Source: Siniperca chuatsi
Taxonomy: Eukaryota; Chordata; Actinopteri; Centrarchiformes; Sinipercidae
Assembly (NCBI RefSeq): GCF_020085105.1
Contig: NC_058053.1
Coordinates: forward strand, 814,888-878,887
Length of the DNA stretch: 64,000 bases
Direction of reading: 5' to 3'
A program made the position numbers and the translations under genes. Positions 36,471-49,789 of this stretch are shown here, one piece after another. Numbering within the stretch: position 1 is the stretch's first letter; each line of letters begins with the position of its first letter. A model generated the notes under the pieces. That model ran no database searches. It worked only from the letters and a program-made list of their open reading frames with translations, and was not told the origin of the DNA.

Positions 36471-36720
36471 TATCGACTGCCCTCATTTACACAACACATT
36501 TTCTATGTATATCTCCAGCTTTACACTCCTTTATGCATATTATGTCATGATATACACACCAATACACAAACATAACAACAGATGCTGATTGTTTTCTCCT
36601 AAAAGAACACATATAGCTAGGATAATTAGGGCATTATGTGCAAGCAGGCAGGCTAAGGGAGTGAAAATTGTAATCAATAAATAGAAACACAGATAAACCA
36701 CTTGCACCCAGCTCTATTCA

Positions 36721-36738
36721 CCCCCCCCCCCCCCCCCA
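36721..36738. repeat. Poly(C) tract
   Basis: About 17 consecutive C then AAAAAAA, between NDUFV3's 3' end and the PKNOX1 promoter. Confidence 0.9.
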
Positions 36739-36980
36739 AAAAAAGGCAGAAAAGCAGCATAAAAGAAGCCTTTTATCTTTGCCTTTCCTTTTGTACACCT
36801 ATTCCTCTATATAGGACATAACAGAATCACACCAGGCAAATACAGACTTCATTTGTGTACTTTAATAATATAACATTTTAACAGCAGAATTTCATGCAGA
36901 TCTGACAGGTATCATATGTAAAGAGGGACAATCACCATCATCTTTAAGCAATATAAAGGTTTGCGGCAATGCCAGCTCCT

Positions 36981-39900
36981 CTAGTGTCTGATGGAGGAGG
37001 GCTGAGGGAGGCGAAACTTGGCCATCTCTACGTCTAGGTCTGCAAACGTGTAGGGGTTGTAGTTGTGGTGCTGGTAGTTTTTATAAGTGCTGTTGTCAAA
37101 AGGTTCCTCGGGCTCTGGAGGGGCCACTGCTGCAGACTCTGCAGAAGGAGGGGAAGAAACAAAAGTGCATTTTAGAAAGCAGAGTCTGGTACAAAGGTGA
37201 GCATACAAATCTTCCTGCTGTTCATGCATTAAAACAGAAATAGCACAAGGTTAGCCAAATGCATTACCGGGTCTGATCCTATGTCCTTGTTACTGATTTT
37301 CAAGCAACAAAATGTGTAATTAAGAATTGATCTAGGCATTTCTGATAAGCTAAAATGAAAACAAAAATGTGGCTTGCTTTGTAAATATTTTAAAAGATTT
37401 TTGAAGGGACAGCACATTTACATATTCACACATACTGACAAAAGGTGGTTTATGGTGGGGCATTTCCTCTGGCGCATTACCCCCAACAGAGTGGGGAGAC
37501 ACACTGGTGTGAAAAGCTTCAAGGATCATGTTTGTGAGAGGAAACCATGTGAAGGTAAACATGCTTGCAGACAGTAAAGACAGCCCATACTAGAGAAATA
37601 ATGAAACTGGTAAAGGCACGCATGAAATGGATTTTAAGTCAAAATCATAGTGTGTTGGAAACACGGCTTTGATGCTTTTAATTAAACAGAGGTGCATAAT
37701 GTTCTTTAAATACCAATTTACTTTTGCATCTATATCTGTCTGGAAAACCCCTTGGCATAATGTGACAGCAAGGTTATAAACATATGAGACAGAGAAAAAA
37801 TCTTACACATTCACAATCACAAAGAAATACATTTAAAAACACAGTGCTTATCCCAAAGGCTTTCAGGTGAAGACGTTAAAATGAAGAAAGAAATGAACAA
37901 GTGGTGAAATTAATGAGCAAGGTGAGGAGGAGGTTGTTCCTTGAAGCAAAATGACCCAGTTGGTCAAAGAAGTGTTGGGCAAAAAAGTTCAACAAAGGGC
38001 TGTAGTTACAGGAATGTTAAGGATTTGAATCTGTGAGATCCATTGCTAAACATTGGTTGGTAGCTGCTAATCGGTTTGACATACAGTACTCATATTCTGA
38101 CTATGATCTAATGATTATTTAAAACAGCTTGGTAACTGTGTAATCCTGCTTCCTGAAATACTTCCACTGACTCGTCCAGCTGCTGTCAGGGACAGGAGGC
38201 CTTTTAACACATTCACTGTAACCACAGTTCGACCATGTGCACTCTAACATTACTGTTAGCAATAGCATTACTGGGCACAATGAAACAAACAATGGCATCA
38301 TTACCTGTAACCTTAAAGGTTAGATTGATAACATTTTTATGTAGATGAATATTTAAAAAATAATACATCCACAGAGCTTTTAGAAAGGTGCAGAAAAAAA
38401 AGTACCCCCCCCCCAAAAAAAATTATGATTGTGCTAATTAATCATTTTTAATGATCAGAGGGGATTTAGAAGTGGGCCAGGGTCCGACACAACCGATGGC
38501 CCAGGGCAGGTACAAGTTTATGCAGGGCAACTTGATTGTGGCGGACTGGTCTGCTTATGAAAAGACGGTTGCTCTTTTTTAAGAACCGAGTGGACGTGGG
38601 ATCCCAATATATTACCAATGTGTCATGTCGAAGGTAAATTAAAGTTCCGAACTACTATAAATCTGCTCATTATATTTAGATCCAAAACATGACTGTCATC
38701 TCATAAAGCAGTCTAACATTAGCCCTTTTATCAGACACTTTGCTGAGGTAGCTGTAGCTAGCTAGCCATGTAGCCAGTACTCACGTTAATATAAAAATCT
38801 GAAAATACTGACATGACCATACAGTCGTCCTTTCTCCCTGTAGCCATTGTTGCTGTGTGGCGCTCAGCTGTTTTTATAACCCGCTATGAGATTTGTTTTC
38901 AGCAAGAAAACACCTCGACTAATGTTAGTCAACACTACGCTAACACTAACGCTAGCTAACGTCAACTTTTACTGTGTCTGTCTGTCTAATGTGGAGCGCT
39001 GTGGGTTTTAATAGCATCCCTATAATGTACTGTACTGTACTCTTTGACTGGATTGCAATGTAAATATTTACCTAATGTCTTATAGTGTAAGGATGACTGA
39101 AATGTCATTTTATGGTAAGTGTTGCAATGTTGGGCTCCTATAATTATTAAATGATGGGGGAAAGGGTCACCTAAAGCTAGCTAGCCATATCCTAAGATTA
39201 TCTTAACGTCACATGAAACACCACCGCACAAAGTCACCTAAATCTATAGCTAATGTGTAGCTGTATGTTGCAAAATGAATTCATTACTCTACCACGAAAG
39301 ATTCATCACTTGATATGACTGAGTTTCACTCCACTCCACCATGAAATATGCAGGATGTGCAACGAACTGGCAACCACTGGAATGAAATGGGGGGGGGGGG
39401 AGTGCGTCATCTTGTGGCTGGATGTTATCAATAGCACCTTTAACAATCACTCAGAAAACTTGTAACCCATATTTCATACAAACAGAGATAGTATAAATGA
39501 GCAATATCTCAAAAAGAGTAATATATGAGACAAATATTCTGGGAGTGAAGATGGATTTGGCATCTGTGAGGAAGTGAGAGTGAAAAAAAAGATAGGTGGT
39601 AGATTCCTGAATCACAAAAGGAGGCGAAGAAAGCAGAAACATGAGCAGGATTAGTTTCACAGTATGCAACAAGCAATATCACCTTGTTTATGCACAACAA
39701 CAATATAGTTGTGTGGGTGGGTCAAATATAGACAATTCTAAACTTCAATTTGCAGAATGCAAGCAAAGGCAATGTTTAAGAAATAGTAAAATGCAGAAAA
39801 TGTATAAAAGAAATGCACCAAATAGCCCTGCAAGCATGGTTAAAATACACATGCACTACATCCACCTCATGCAAAACAACAAAACTGAAAACCAAGGCAA

Positions 39901-40923
39901 TAGGAGGTTAGCTATCCCAGAAAAAAAAGAATAGAAAATAATGCAGGGGCGGTATTTAAAAAGCTGTGAAAACAACAGCAACTACTGTATGTGAGGGAGT
40001 TGATGCCTGGTTAACACCTTAACAGTACACTGAATTTGTTATGAGGGATAAAGAGAAAATTATGGTCATCTGTGGGGGCTCAAAGATCCACTAGGAAGAA
40101 AGGGAGAGATAGAGATTTGGGGGATAGGGTGGTGTAGTGTGTACCCTCAGATGGTTCAACTGGGGTCTCCGCCTGCAGCTCCTCTCCTGCAGCTTCAGCT
40201 ATGACTGGGGCGGGGTCCACCAGCTCCTGCTGCTCAGCAGCCGCTTCAGCGTCTACAGGCTCTGCAGCAGTTTCAGCAGCTTCTGTGCGGGCTTCAGCAG
40301 CTTTTACAGGGGTTTCAGCAAAGGCAGACTCTTCAACATCTTTTATGGGGGCTTCTACCGAGGCAGCTACAGCGTCTGCGGGGGCTTCAGCAGAGGCAGG
40401 CTCTGTGGTTTCTACAGGAGCGTCAGTCTGGGCTTTTTCTGGAGTTTCAGCTTCGGTCACAATTTCAGGTGGAGTTTCTACTCGGGCATCAGGGATAGCA
40501 GGAGATGCAACATCGTCTATTACTTCTGGAGTGGGTTCCACCTCTCCTTCAGTTGAAACTTCTGGGCTGGTCACAGTGCCCTCTGGAGTGTCTTTGGTGG
40601 CAGTGCAGATCTCAGGAGCGGGGTCTACTAAGTCCTCAGAGCTAACACTGGGTGTTTCCGTGCTAGATTGAGCTGCTTCTGTGGGCGCGGCTGCGGCTGG
40701 AGCAACCTCCTGTACAGCCTCAGCAGCAGAGGCAGGGGTGGCTTCAGGTTCTGGTGGAACCTCCTGCTTAGCTTCATAAGTGTCTTCCTTCACTTCTGAT
40801 GTGACCTCCTGGACTTCTGCTTCTTCTTTCACACTGGATTCTGACACCTCTAGTGGTGAGGTCTTGGTTTCAGTCTTCACGTCTGGCTTCTCGTCCTCAG
40901 AGTCAGAGTCAGAATCCGAGTCG

Positions 40924-40955
<32 letters not shown>

Positions 40956-43712
40956 GGATGATCCGTCAGCTGCTGGATCGCCAGGCTCAGAGGAGGCTGC
41001 GGCAGCTGGGACTGCATTGACTGTGACGGAGGCTGCAACTGGAGTGTCGTCTGGTGCTGAGGTTTTACTGCTTGCATCAACCAGGGGCTCAGCAGCTGGG
41101 GGGGCTGCATCAACTACAGGTGGAGCTGTGTCAACGATAACCCGAGCAACATCTGGATCAGGAGCTGGAGCCTCTGCTGGCTCTGGCTCAGCTACAGCTG
41201 GTTCACTGGCAGCAGTGACAGGCGCTGTAGCTGCTGCAGCTACAATTGTTTCTGCAGTGGGGCTGGCCACTAGTTCAGTTACACCTACAGACTGTCTTAG
41301 GTCAACTCCAGGCTCTGAAAGTCTAACTGGGAAGGGAACTGCAGTCTTGTAGGTTAGCAAGGTTGCTCTCTCATCTGGAGCCTCTGCTGCTGAGGAAAAT
41401 GGTAAATGGGACAAGAGTGGTTAAATAATAAACAACCATTTAAATGAACATTTAAAGTAAAGAGGAATGACTTCCAAATGGGAATCACACTGCCATAAAA
41501 CTTCTTGCACCATTTATGTTTTCAAAAACTGCACAAAAATAGAATTACTGCAACACAATATGCATTCATCAAAATACATCTAACCTTGTTTATACTGTCA
41601 TAGTATTTATATTCACAATTCAGCAACACTACAACATTACAAACTTAATTTTAACAGTGATTTTTTCTGGATGGAATGGATGACTGGAAGAGAAAGCAAA
41701 TTTTAGACCTTATGGCATATTTCCTGCACTGTAAGAAGAGAGTTACATGTTAAAAAAACTTTGAAATCAGCGTAACTTTAAATCATAAACCATATATACA
41801 CATAGTATGAAACATTATGAACAAAATGAAAAAATGGGTAAAACATCTTTAAACCGAAGAAAGGTAACGCCTGCACACTTACTCCATGCCACAAAAGTTT
41901 AATAACGACAACGTTTCGATCCTACTTGGATCTTCGTATGGCCAGAATGAATACACAATAGCAACCAGTCAGCAAAACTTGAAACCCTAAATTTCAAACT
42001 TTATAAAGTGAACAGAATCAAATGGCCTTACTCCTGCTTGCAGCCTTTGTCTTTTTCGCTGGCTTTGCGGGCTCTTCAGCCTGAGTGCAGAAGGAAGCAG
42101 CCGAGCGACTCCTCAGTACGCCCCAGCTATCCAACTGGAGACGCTGCAGAAGAGCACACACACCTTTTGGTATGACTACCAAGCATACCGCAAGACAACC
42201 ACAATCAGCATTCAACAAGGAAATGCAGCAAAACAGACATAAAGGGAGTAATGCAAAATGGGATTAATTAAGAGGCGCTGCATGTTCGAACACTTAAATT
42301 TAAATTTTTTTTTAAATCTACACACAGTTCATACAAGCTAAGCTTTTTGGGCCATTGAACTGAAGCCGAGGTCATGTCTTAGTGGCAGGTAAGTCTGGTG
42401 TTATTAAAATCAATAGGACTTCATATGTTTCCCCATCACTCTGTATCACTTGGGCTTAGAAAGTCAGCTACATAACTGTGCACACACACAATGTTAACTA
42501 GTGCTGAACGATTTTGAAAAGATATCTAATTGCGATACTGATTAGCCTGCTCCATCTCGTTACCAGTAATGGCAGATGAGAGATACAAGTGACACTCATT
42601 TCAACTTTAATTTATTATAACTACTTTATGTCAGGCTTTCACTTTTAACTTCTTTGGTTTACGTGCCAAACACATGACCAGGATCCCCAAAACACAGCTC
42701 CTAACTGGGACACTAGCTGCGCCAGCCACCCATAAGGCCTTCACATAAAGGACTCATTTACAGTGAAATGGAGAAAAAATTTTATCAACAGAGAGATGTG
42801 CAAATAAATTATAATTCAGTATTGATATATAAAACATAATATTTTGTTTAATAAATATTTCAAAGCAGTAACTTGGTGTATTGGTAATTGTGCACAATGT
42901 TGCAACTCCTTGAGCAGCACTGCTCAGTGGCAATACTGGGTTTGTAAATGATTCTAAATATGACCAAGTAACTTTATTTGTCAGGTATTTAATTTGCGAG
43001 ATTAGTCAAAGACATACATTCCTGGCTGGTTATTTTAACCATAAACAGTTTTCTAGGAAATTAGCTATATCACCATATATTATAATATCACCATATCGAA
43101 TTATTGCTCACTGCTAGGTGGCACTAATGTCAATGACATCAAACAAACGGAAGGGATACAAACTAAATAACAATCTAAAACTAAAACTAAATGAAATAAT
43201 AGAAAACACACAGACGCTAACTGTAGCGTTCGGCGTTTTGTCATAAATTTGGTTTGTTCATCCAGTGTTAAGTTAGTTAGCCGTATCACTTAACGTTAGT
43301 AACACTTTCGCAGATTCCACCATTGTCGTGTGTAAACGTCTGTGATTGGCCTCTTCCAGCCCGAGGGTTCGGGTTTGTGCTTTAAATTTGTGTTGTGTTG
43401 AAATTTGATATAAAATAGTTATGGTTAGATGTAATAGAAGACAGTTACGTCCGGTGCGGTTAAGGTTAGAGAAACACCGTCTATGTCCTTCTTTTCGGTG
43501 GGGGTATCCACAAGAACGCGTCTCGGGGTCAGTACGAACGTGACACTCGCCTGGTCTAAACTTTTCACGTCCACTGTCTTGGATCAACTGTACACTGATC
43601 TCAATGAAGGTGTGGCATCTAAACAAACACGCGTGAAACGTCTTGGAGGCAATTTAGTAGATATTACCTTGAGGGAACCCAGTCGCCCTAACCGTAGCAA
43701 GGAGGTCGCCAT
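36981..43712 (-). CDS. ndufv3: NDUFV3, mitochondrial complex I 10-kDa flavoprotein subunit
   Basis: Exons 43712-43668, 42143-42032, 41389-40145 and 37138-36981: 1560 nt, 519 aa, all GT-AG with agreeing phases. Exon 1 ([15 protein letters not shown]) plus exon 2 is an Arg-rich, acid-free mitochondrial leader. Exon 4 codes the conserved part: [34 protein letters not shown], ending IRH. NDUFV3 is an accessory subunit of the NADH-oxidising N-module in the inner membrane/matrix. Exon 3 (415 codons, Ala/Glu/Pro-rich, with a 12-Ser run and DSDSDSEDE) starts and ends in the same phase. Skipping it gives a 104-aa short form, matching the long/short isoforms known in mammals. A poly(A) signal (ATTAAA) lies near 36860. 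It is tandem with PKNOX1, as in human. Confidence 0.95.
40145..41389 (-). other. ndufv3: NDUFV3 alternative long exon 3
   Basis: 1245 nt, phase 1 at both ends, so inclusion or skipping keeps the frame. A (GAT)n tract at about 40921-40965 codes a serine run. The exon starts [11 protein letters not shown] and ends with [15 protein letters not shown]. That end is shared with exon 3 of the paralogous gene at 54160-55503. If intron 3 were retained the frame would close 66 nt beyond the donor. Confidence 0.85.
41885..41950 (-). ncRNA. Hammerhead-like motif, Penelope-type, decayed
   Basis: On the minus strand: catacgaagatccaagtagg then atcgaaacgttgtcg. Stem II gatcc/ggatc and the GAAAC half of the core are intact, but the CUGANGA half reads CATACGA. 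It is the same kind of motif as at 23483-23583 and lies in NDUFV3 intron 2. Confidence 0.35.
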
Positions 43713-43896
43713 TTCTTGTTCCCAGTGTGATGCTCCGGTCGGAAACTGTATGGTAATCACAACGGTTCCGGTTCGAAGGTTAATTGCTTAAACATTTTTT
43801 TTCACTTTGTACATTTTAAAGCAAGGAAAGACTTAACATGTCCTCCATTTTACCGTATATTAGCCTATGATAGGCTATATAATATGTGTTATAATC

Positions 43897-44350
43897 AGTG
43901 TTGGGCAAGCTACTTGGAAATTGTAGTTAGCTAAGCTACCAGTTACTCTACATTAAATGAAGCTACACTACACTGAAGCTACCTCCCAGAGAAATGTAGC
44001 AAGCTAAGCTACAGCAACATGGCAAAAGTAGCTTACTACATAGAAGCTTTTTTGTGGCTTTTGGTTTGTTTTTACATTGAACCAACTTCATTCCAAGTCA
44101 CTGCTATCTAGTGATCATTAAAACTGTCCATAAGCTGTGCTCTCTGCTCCAAAAACAACCATGCTTAATTTTGTTCGCTTTCTAACAAAGTGAAAAAAAT
44201 TGTAGCTAGCTAGTACTTAGCTGTTGACAAGTTGCTGTCTGGCGTTTGCAGACTGCACTGAATTGTGATGGTTAGCTTGTTTGGCTATGGTTCATGGTTG
44301 TTAGCTTATTCAGAAATCACCTGAAAGTTGTTATGGAAGGCCATTTGCGT
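43897..44350. mobile_element. Non-autonomous hAT-like element
   Basis: Left end cagtgttgggcaagctactt. The interior is rich in agctac/gtagct words. About 44230-44276 is the reverse complement of 3661-3707 within the related copy at 3258-3715. It lies upstream of NDUFV3 exon 1. The right border is approximate. Confidence 0.5.
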
Positions 44351-45304
44351 AAGTAACTCATAGATATTTCTTCTTTAGACTACATTCAAATGCGTGTTTT
44401 CACATAGAGTTTTGCAGGGAGCTTTGTGGACATCTTGTCAAATGCACACTGCTTTACTAGCATGTTCCTGCTAATTAACCAACCTATATCCCAGGTGATT
44501 TTCTGTCCAAAAGACAAATAAATTATATAAATAATATTCTTTCATTTTCAGAACATTACAGTTATTGTGATCTTAAAGATCATCAATGTGAAGTCCTCTC
44601 TTTAATGTCAGCATATGATACCTGTGGTACCCATGATGCATCCTGCTGACCTCCTTCCTTGGCGTAGTTGTTGTGCTCCATACAAATGTAATGTTTTACT
44701 GTACACAGCCAATATACTGAACACAATATTAATGATGAAAGATTACTGTTAACGTAGCAGGATCAGAAGATAGATGCTTTTAGTCATCAAAAGCACTTAG
44801 GAATGGTAAATTAACACAGAAGAGATGTTTATATGTTTCAAAACTATTCAATTTATTTTTGTCAAGTCTGTGAAGATATTATAGATATCTAAGGTAAAAC
44901 AAAAGTTTAGGGTACACCACAAAGAATGGAAATTATATATGTTTATACTATTTCAATGCTACTATTACTTACAGATTTAAATGCACAAGAGTCAACAATG
45001 AACAATTTTCTATTTGCTGAAAATATTGAAACAAAGTCCAGTCTCAGATATGGGACGGACAGGAAGGCTGTTTGTATTTTAAAGCATTATACTGATGCAT
45101 TTTAGTGTTTGTAATACAAATGACTTTAATGTCAGTGACCTGAATTCAATTTCTTAAACCGTCTTAATGTATTCAGGTTTCTATTTAAAAATCAGAATCA
45201 AAGAACAGTTTGTCCTTACAGCTGATGGTTGATTTATTACAGTATATAAAGGTTTAAACAACACAGCACTTATATACACTAATTAATTCAAACAATGTGA
45301 ATGC

Positions 45305-46198
45305 TTATAGATTAGGTACAAAATGTGAATCAGGGAGAATTAATCCATTGTGTGCATTTTGATAGAGGAGCGGAGATGGACAGGAGGACACCTGTAAGAC
45401 AAAATGGAAACATACATTAGACAGTTGTTTCAATATAAGAAATCCAGTTAAGCAGCTTCTACCAAAAGCTAAAATGTCATTAAAGGTGTCTGCTTTTAAT
45501 GTCTTCACATGTACAGTCAACATTAATATTGCATTTCCAGTTGTTGCTAGATTTGTTAAACACTGGTGTCATGAAATGTATCTTCACAGTGTGGCTGTTT
45601 TAGAAGTCTCAGTGTTTCACTACCACTTTATTAACTGTGTACTGCAGTAATTCAGCCCAACATTTCATTTGTGTGTGGACTTACTGCTGAGTCGCCACAC
45701 AGTCCCCAACAGTGACGGTCTGCAGTTAGAAACAGGAAGGAGGAGGTCGGGAGGAGTGAGAGGGAGAGAAAACCAACCTCACAGCTCATTTAAATCCCAA
45801 GTCCTTTTCAGGGTGGACAGGTTATTTCCCTATTTATTATCAAAGTCTCATGATTCTGAATTTTCCAGGAAGTTAAAATGTCAAATAAAAGAATTTAAGT
45901 TGCTTAAGAAACTTCGCTGTAACTGACTTTGGTGTCAACAAGGCAAAACTGTATCCCTTCAATATCTTCTCTTATTGCCAATAGGACTTGAGGATACGCA
46001 ACAGTCTTTCCAGCTCAGTACATAAAAAAAGTATCGCCTAGTGTAAATTGTGTGTGAACGTTGTTTTTCTAAACAAAATGAGAAGGTTATAACAGACCAC
46101 ATAAATTGACAGTCAAGTTATGTGGTCTGTTGTCAATTTCAGTTCCAATATTTCTACTTACCAACTAAGGCGCAGGGCTGGATGGTTGTTCTCTTTGT
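45305..46198 (-). CDS. Candidate small spliced gene, 3' exons (unrecognised; may be lncRNA)
   Basis: Three exon-like segments: 46198-46162 (37 nt), 45719-45685 (35 nt) and 45391-45305. Acceptors are ttcctgtcttag, tttctaactgcag and ttttgtcttacag; donors are gtaagt, gtaagt. Joined, they keep one frame open for 52 codons to TAA (TKRTTIQPCALV..., ending DSHFVPNL). AATAAA follows at 45238-45233, about 67 nt past the stop. No start exon is certain. An upstream exon at about 47142-47119 with ATG and a gtcagt donor would read into an early stop with this exon set. The peptide resembles nothing I know. Splice and poly(A) signals support a transcript more than a protein. Confidence 0.3.
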
Positions 46199-47260
46199 CT
46201 AAGACAGGAACCAATATGTTAGTTTAGTCTGTGTCAGTGTGTGTGCAAACTGACAGTGGGCTCAAACCATAAACTGTATAGGTTCAAACTAGCAGGCCTA
46301 CAAACAAAACAAAACAATGCAGTAAATGGCTAAATCTGCTCTGACAGCTCATCTGGCTGTGAGTTACAGCCGGAAATGTCAATGAATAAATATCAAATAA
46401 ATATGTGAATACCTAAGATAAAGCATCTGTACTGTAGTGCCTGCATTATACAAGTGGATCACTACTGTTAAATATTAGCAGCATCATATGATCAAAGGTA
46501 ATGTGTAAACCAAGGTTTAATTTAAGCTCACTCATAAATAATCAAAATATTGTTTATGATAAAGTTTGTTTAGTGTGTGTGTGTAACCTTTGGCTTATAA
46601 CTTACAGGTAGCCTACATGTACATTTAAATGCTTAAATAAATGAATACATATACAATTATATAATAAGATGTAATTTAATGCTTAGCTTTGTTTAAATAA
46701 TTATTCATCTATTTAAGCATTTTATTATATAATTATTTATGTATTTATATATTTAGTTTCGGCCTTACAACCCTCTATATATGTGCACTGTATATAGTGT
46801 TCTACCTTTTAAAACTCTGTTTAAAGCGTCTGGAATATTTTATATGGAAGGAGTTCCACAATGACAATGTTGATTAACAGTAATACAGAAAATATGGCGT
46901 TAAAGGTTAAAGGAAACCATGCGTCCTCCATCCACAGTCCACACATGTCACACACTGGTCAAGTGGCTGCAACCAACCAGCCACCAGAGCAGACAGGAGA
47001 GAATAAAATCAAATAAAACTGAATAAAACAAGACAACAGAACAACTAGCTTTATGTTCAAAATAAAGAAAAGCGTTTCTTCATATTAGAACTGCATATTT
47101 ATATATAAAAACTGACCTATTGTTATTATGATTCCCATCCTGCCAGCTCCCTTCACCTTTTTTTCCTGTCCGTCCCTGTCACGTGATGAATAATGAAATT
47201 GACTCCCATCCCACTCTTGTGACCCACAGGATTCCTGAAAAAACTGTCAGCCTCTAACTC
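46199..47260. other. No gene recognised
   Basis: AT-rich. An inverted AT-rich segment near 46625-46745 (aaatgcttaaataaatgaat against its complement) can form a hairpin. An E-box-like tcacgtga lies at 47179-47186. Confidence 0.35.
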
Positions 47261-47279
47261 TCTCACTCACTCACACACA

Positions 47280-47515
47280 CACACATATTTCTATCTTTGT
47301 GAGGACCGTCATTGACATAATGCATTCCCTAGCCCCTTATCCTAAGCATCACAACTATATGCCTAACCCTCACCTAATTCTAACTTAACCCTTAAAACCA
47401 AGTCTTAACCTTCAAACAGCCCTTTTAAGTTATGAGGACTAGCCTAAATGTCCTCACTTTCCAAAAATGTCCTCACTATGTAGCAAGTACACACACACAC
47501 ACACACACGACGGGA
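47280..47515. repeat. Dispersed repeat with (CA)n tracts
   Basis: Tttgtgaggaccgtcattga, a taaccctcacctaattctaa middle and aatgtcctcactttccaaaa are familiar interspersed fish wording. They are flanked by CA microsatellites at about 47270-47285 and 47490-47510. Confidence 0.5.
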
Positions 47516-48535
47516 TGTCACAATTTCAATTCTAAATCGGAAATGGATCAATAAGAGCAGAATCAGCAATTCTCCAAGTTCTGTTTTTTTCTCTCCACCC
47601 ACGCCTACCTGTGGGCGTCTGGCGCGTGGGCCGCAGGGGAATTTTTTTGTTGCAATACCACGAGTGGCCACTGAAAAAAATTGGAAGCAAGGCTGAGCAG
47701 CGGTGCCGTATCCAGTTCTTATTATACATCCATGCTGCAGCTGCACTTTTCGCTTGTTCCGCTGGTAACATTTATCTGTGGTAAGTAGCATTTCACACAA
47801 TCCTTCTGTGAAGAATGCATGAGGACGCTGTAGTAACATTGCATGAACAGGGACTTTTTATGTCTCTTCTGTGACAGCAAACACTACACGGCCTTTCACT
47901 ATCACTAACTAATATGCTTATCTAGCCATGTTACAGCTGACTAAAGTAACTTAACTACCCATTATAGCATACATTTTTCTGTGACTGCTGCAAGGTGCTG
48001 GCCACCTTCCTTAAAGGGGGGCTGGTGCCCTGTACCCTTCTGCCATCTAGTGACTCTTGTTTTTTTGTTTAAATTTGACACCTTAGTGTGGTACATTTAA
48101 AAAAAAAAGGGAAAAAAAGTCACTTGATTCCATGTAGCTGTAAAGAAGAATTTTAAAATGTAAATTACAGTTGTCAGGGCATAAAACAAATGATCTGTTG
48201 ATCTTTTCAAAGGAAGACTCAATAGTCTTAACAATGGCATAGCCTGGGAACCAGAAGAACCTGTGAGCTCATGTTTTATTTGCTCTGGCAGATGCTGAAA
48301 AAAATTGTTTAAATCAAATAGAATAGTGACCTTAAAAATCAGATCTCCACTGCCATCCACTCAATCTTCACACACTAGAGAACAACAACACCTACATCAG
48401 AATGCTGTTCAGCTCAGCATTCACCACAATCTTCCCTGTGAAACTGATTGGTCGGCAAATCAGATCCATAACTGGGGAACAAGGATTGGCTCTAAGGGCA
48501 GGGTCGGTCAGGCTGGGGTGCGAAGCGGGGCTGGC

Positions 48536-48715
48536 CCCAAATTGCTCCCAAAGGGCTGTGCCTTCGGTGTGTGTGAGAGTGGGAGTGAGTTTCTTTAGAC
48601 TGATGAGCAGTTGGCAGGGTATGAATGTGTGTGAATGGGATGAATGTGATATGTAGTGTGAAGCGCTTCAAGTGGTCAGAAGACTAGAAAGGCGCTATAC
48701 AGTCAATTTACAATT
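48536..48715 (+). repeat. tRNA-derived SINE, 3' part
   Basis: Contains gccccaaattgctcccaaag, gggatgaatgtgatatgtag and the tail aaggcgctatacagtcaatt. It is the same SINE family as 30693-30785 and is placed directly before a LINE fragment. Confidence 0.65.
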
Positions 48716-48719
48716 GACT

Positions 48720-49640
48720 AACTTAGCACTCTGGGCTTGAGTACCACACTCTGCAACTGGATATTGGACTTCCTCACAAACAGACCGGACTGGTGGCCAC
48801 ACCTCCTCCAGTCTAGTGCTCAACACTGGAGCCCCCCAGGGCTGTGTGCTCAGCCACTACCTGTTTACGCTGTACACCCATGACTACAGCCCCTGACATG
48901 GAAACAACTCTGTTGTGAAGTTTGCGGATGACACCACCATCATCGGCCGGATTTCAAACAATGATGAGACATCATATCTGGAGGAAATCAACAGTCTTGC
49001 AGAGTTGTGCACAGAGAACAACCTACTGCTCAACGTCAGCAAAACCAAGGAGCTAATTGTTGATTTTAGGAAAAAGGAGGCTAAGACACACATTCCTGTC
49101 TACATCAGTGGAGCCGAGGTGGAGCAGGTGAACAGTTTTAGGTTCCTAGGAATCAGCATCACAGACAACCTGACATGGTCATCTCATATCACCATCTTGG
49201 TAAAGAAAGCTCGGAAACAGCTGTATTTCTTAAGGAAACTTAAAAAGGCAAAATTCCTGTGCCAAGTTCTTGTTAACTTTTACAGAGGCGCAATAGAAAG
49301 CATCCTGACTGGAAACATCATAAACTGGAATGGAATGTGCACGGCCCAGGACCGGAGGGCTCTGCAGCGGGTGATTAAAACTTCTTAGAAGATCATTGGT
49401 ACCCATCTACCGTGAATCTGTGATATCGTTGGAGTGAGGAGGCTGCATAGAGCCCAAAGGATACTAAAGAACAGTACCCACCCCCGCCCTGTTTTCCCTG
49501 GTGCCGTCTGAAGAGACACAGAAGTATCTGCTCTTGTACCACCAGACTGAAGAGCAGCTTCTTCCCTCTGGCTGTAAGACTGCTTAATTCATCCTCAGCA
49601 CTCCGCCATGTAAAATAGTTTTATTTCTACGACTTATTTA
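48720..49640 (+). mobile_element. Non-LTR retrotransposon RT fragment (C-terminal part)
   Basis: A 157-codon frame at 48915-49388 contains the RT catalytic region as KFADDTTIIGRI. It continues with LNVSKTKELIVDFRK, FRFLGISITDNLTWSSHI, YFLRKLKKA and a C-terminus with NWNGMCTAQDRRALQRVIK. A short upstream piece (GAPQGCVLS near 48830) is in another frame. The 3' part has the usual rrlhRA...PVFPGAV-type text to about 49640. The clade is uncertain (Rex1/CR1-like group). It is 5'-truncated and frameshifted. Confidence 0.8.
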
Positions 49641-49789
49641 TTTACTCATCTACTGTATATTTTTTGTATAACATTTCTTTTTGTGAGTAGCATAAAGGGA
49701 ACTACAACTCAAATCTCGTAAAATGTTAAATAAATCACGATACCTTGTATCATAGATTTGGAGAATTGTGACAACCGTAATGAGTCCAT

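Noticed and set aside
40137..41352. Plus-strand open frames (139-190 codons) over NDUFV3 exon 3
   Set aside because: Shadows of the Ala/Ser-rich minus-strand exon; no homology and no splice signals.
47119..47142. ATG exon (MGIIITI) as the start of the 45-46 kb candidate
   Set aside because: Joined to the 46198 exon in phase it meets TGA at the next junction, so it cannot start the 52-codon frame; kept only as a possible non-coding first exon.
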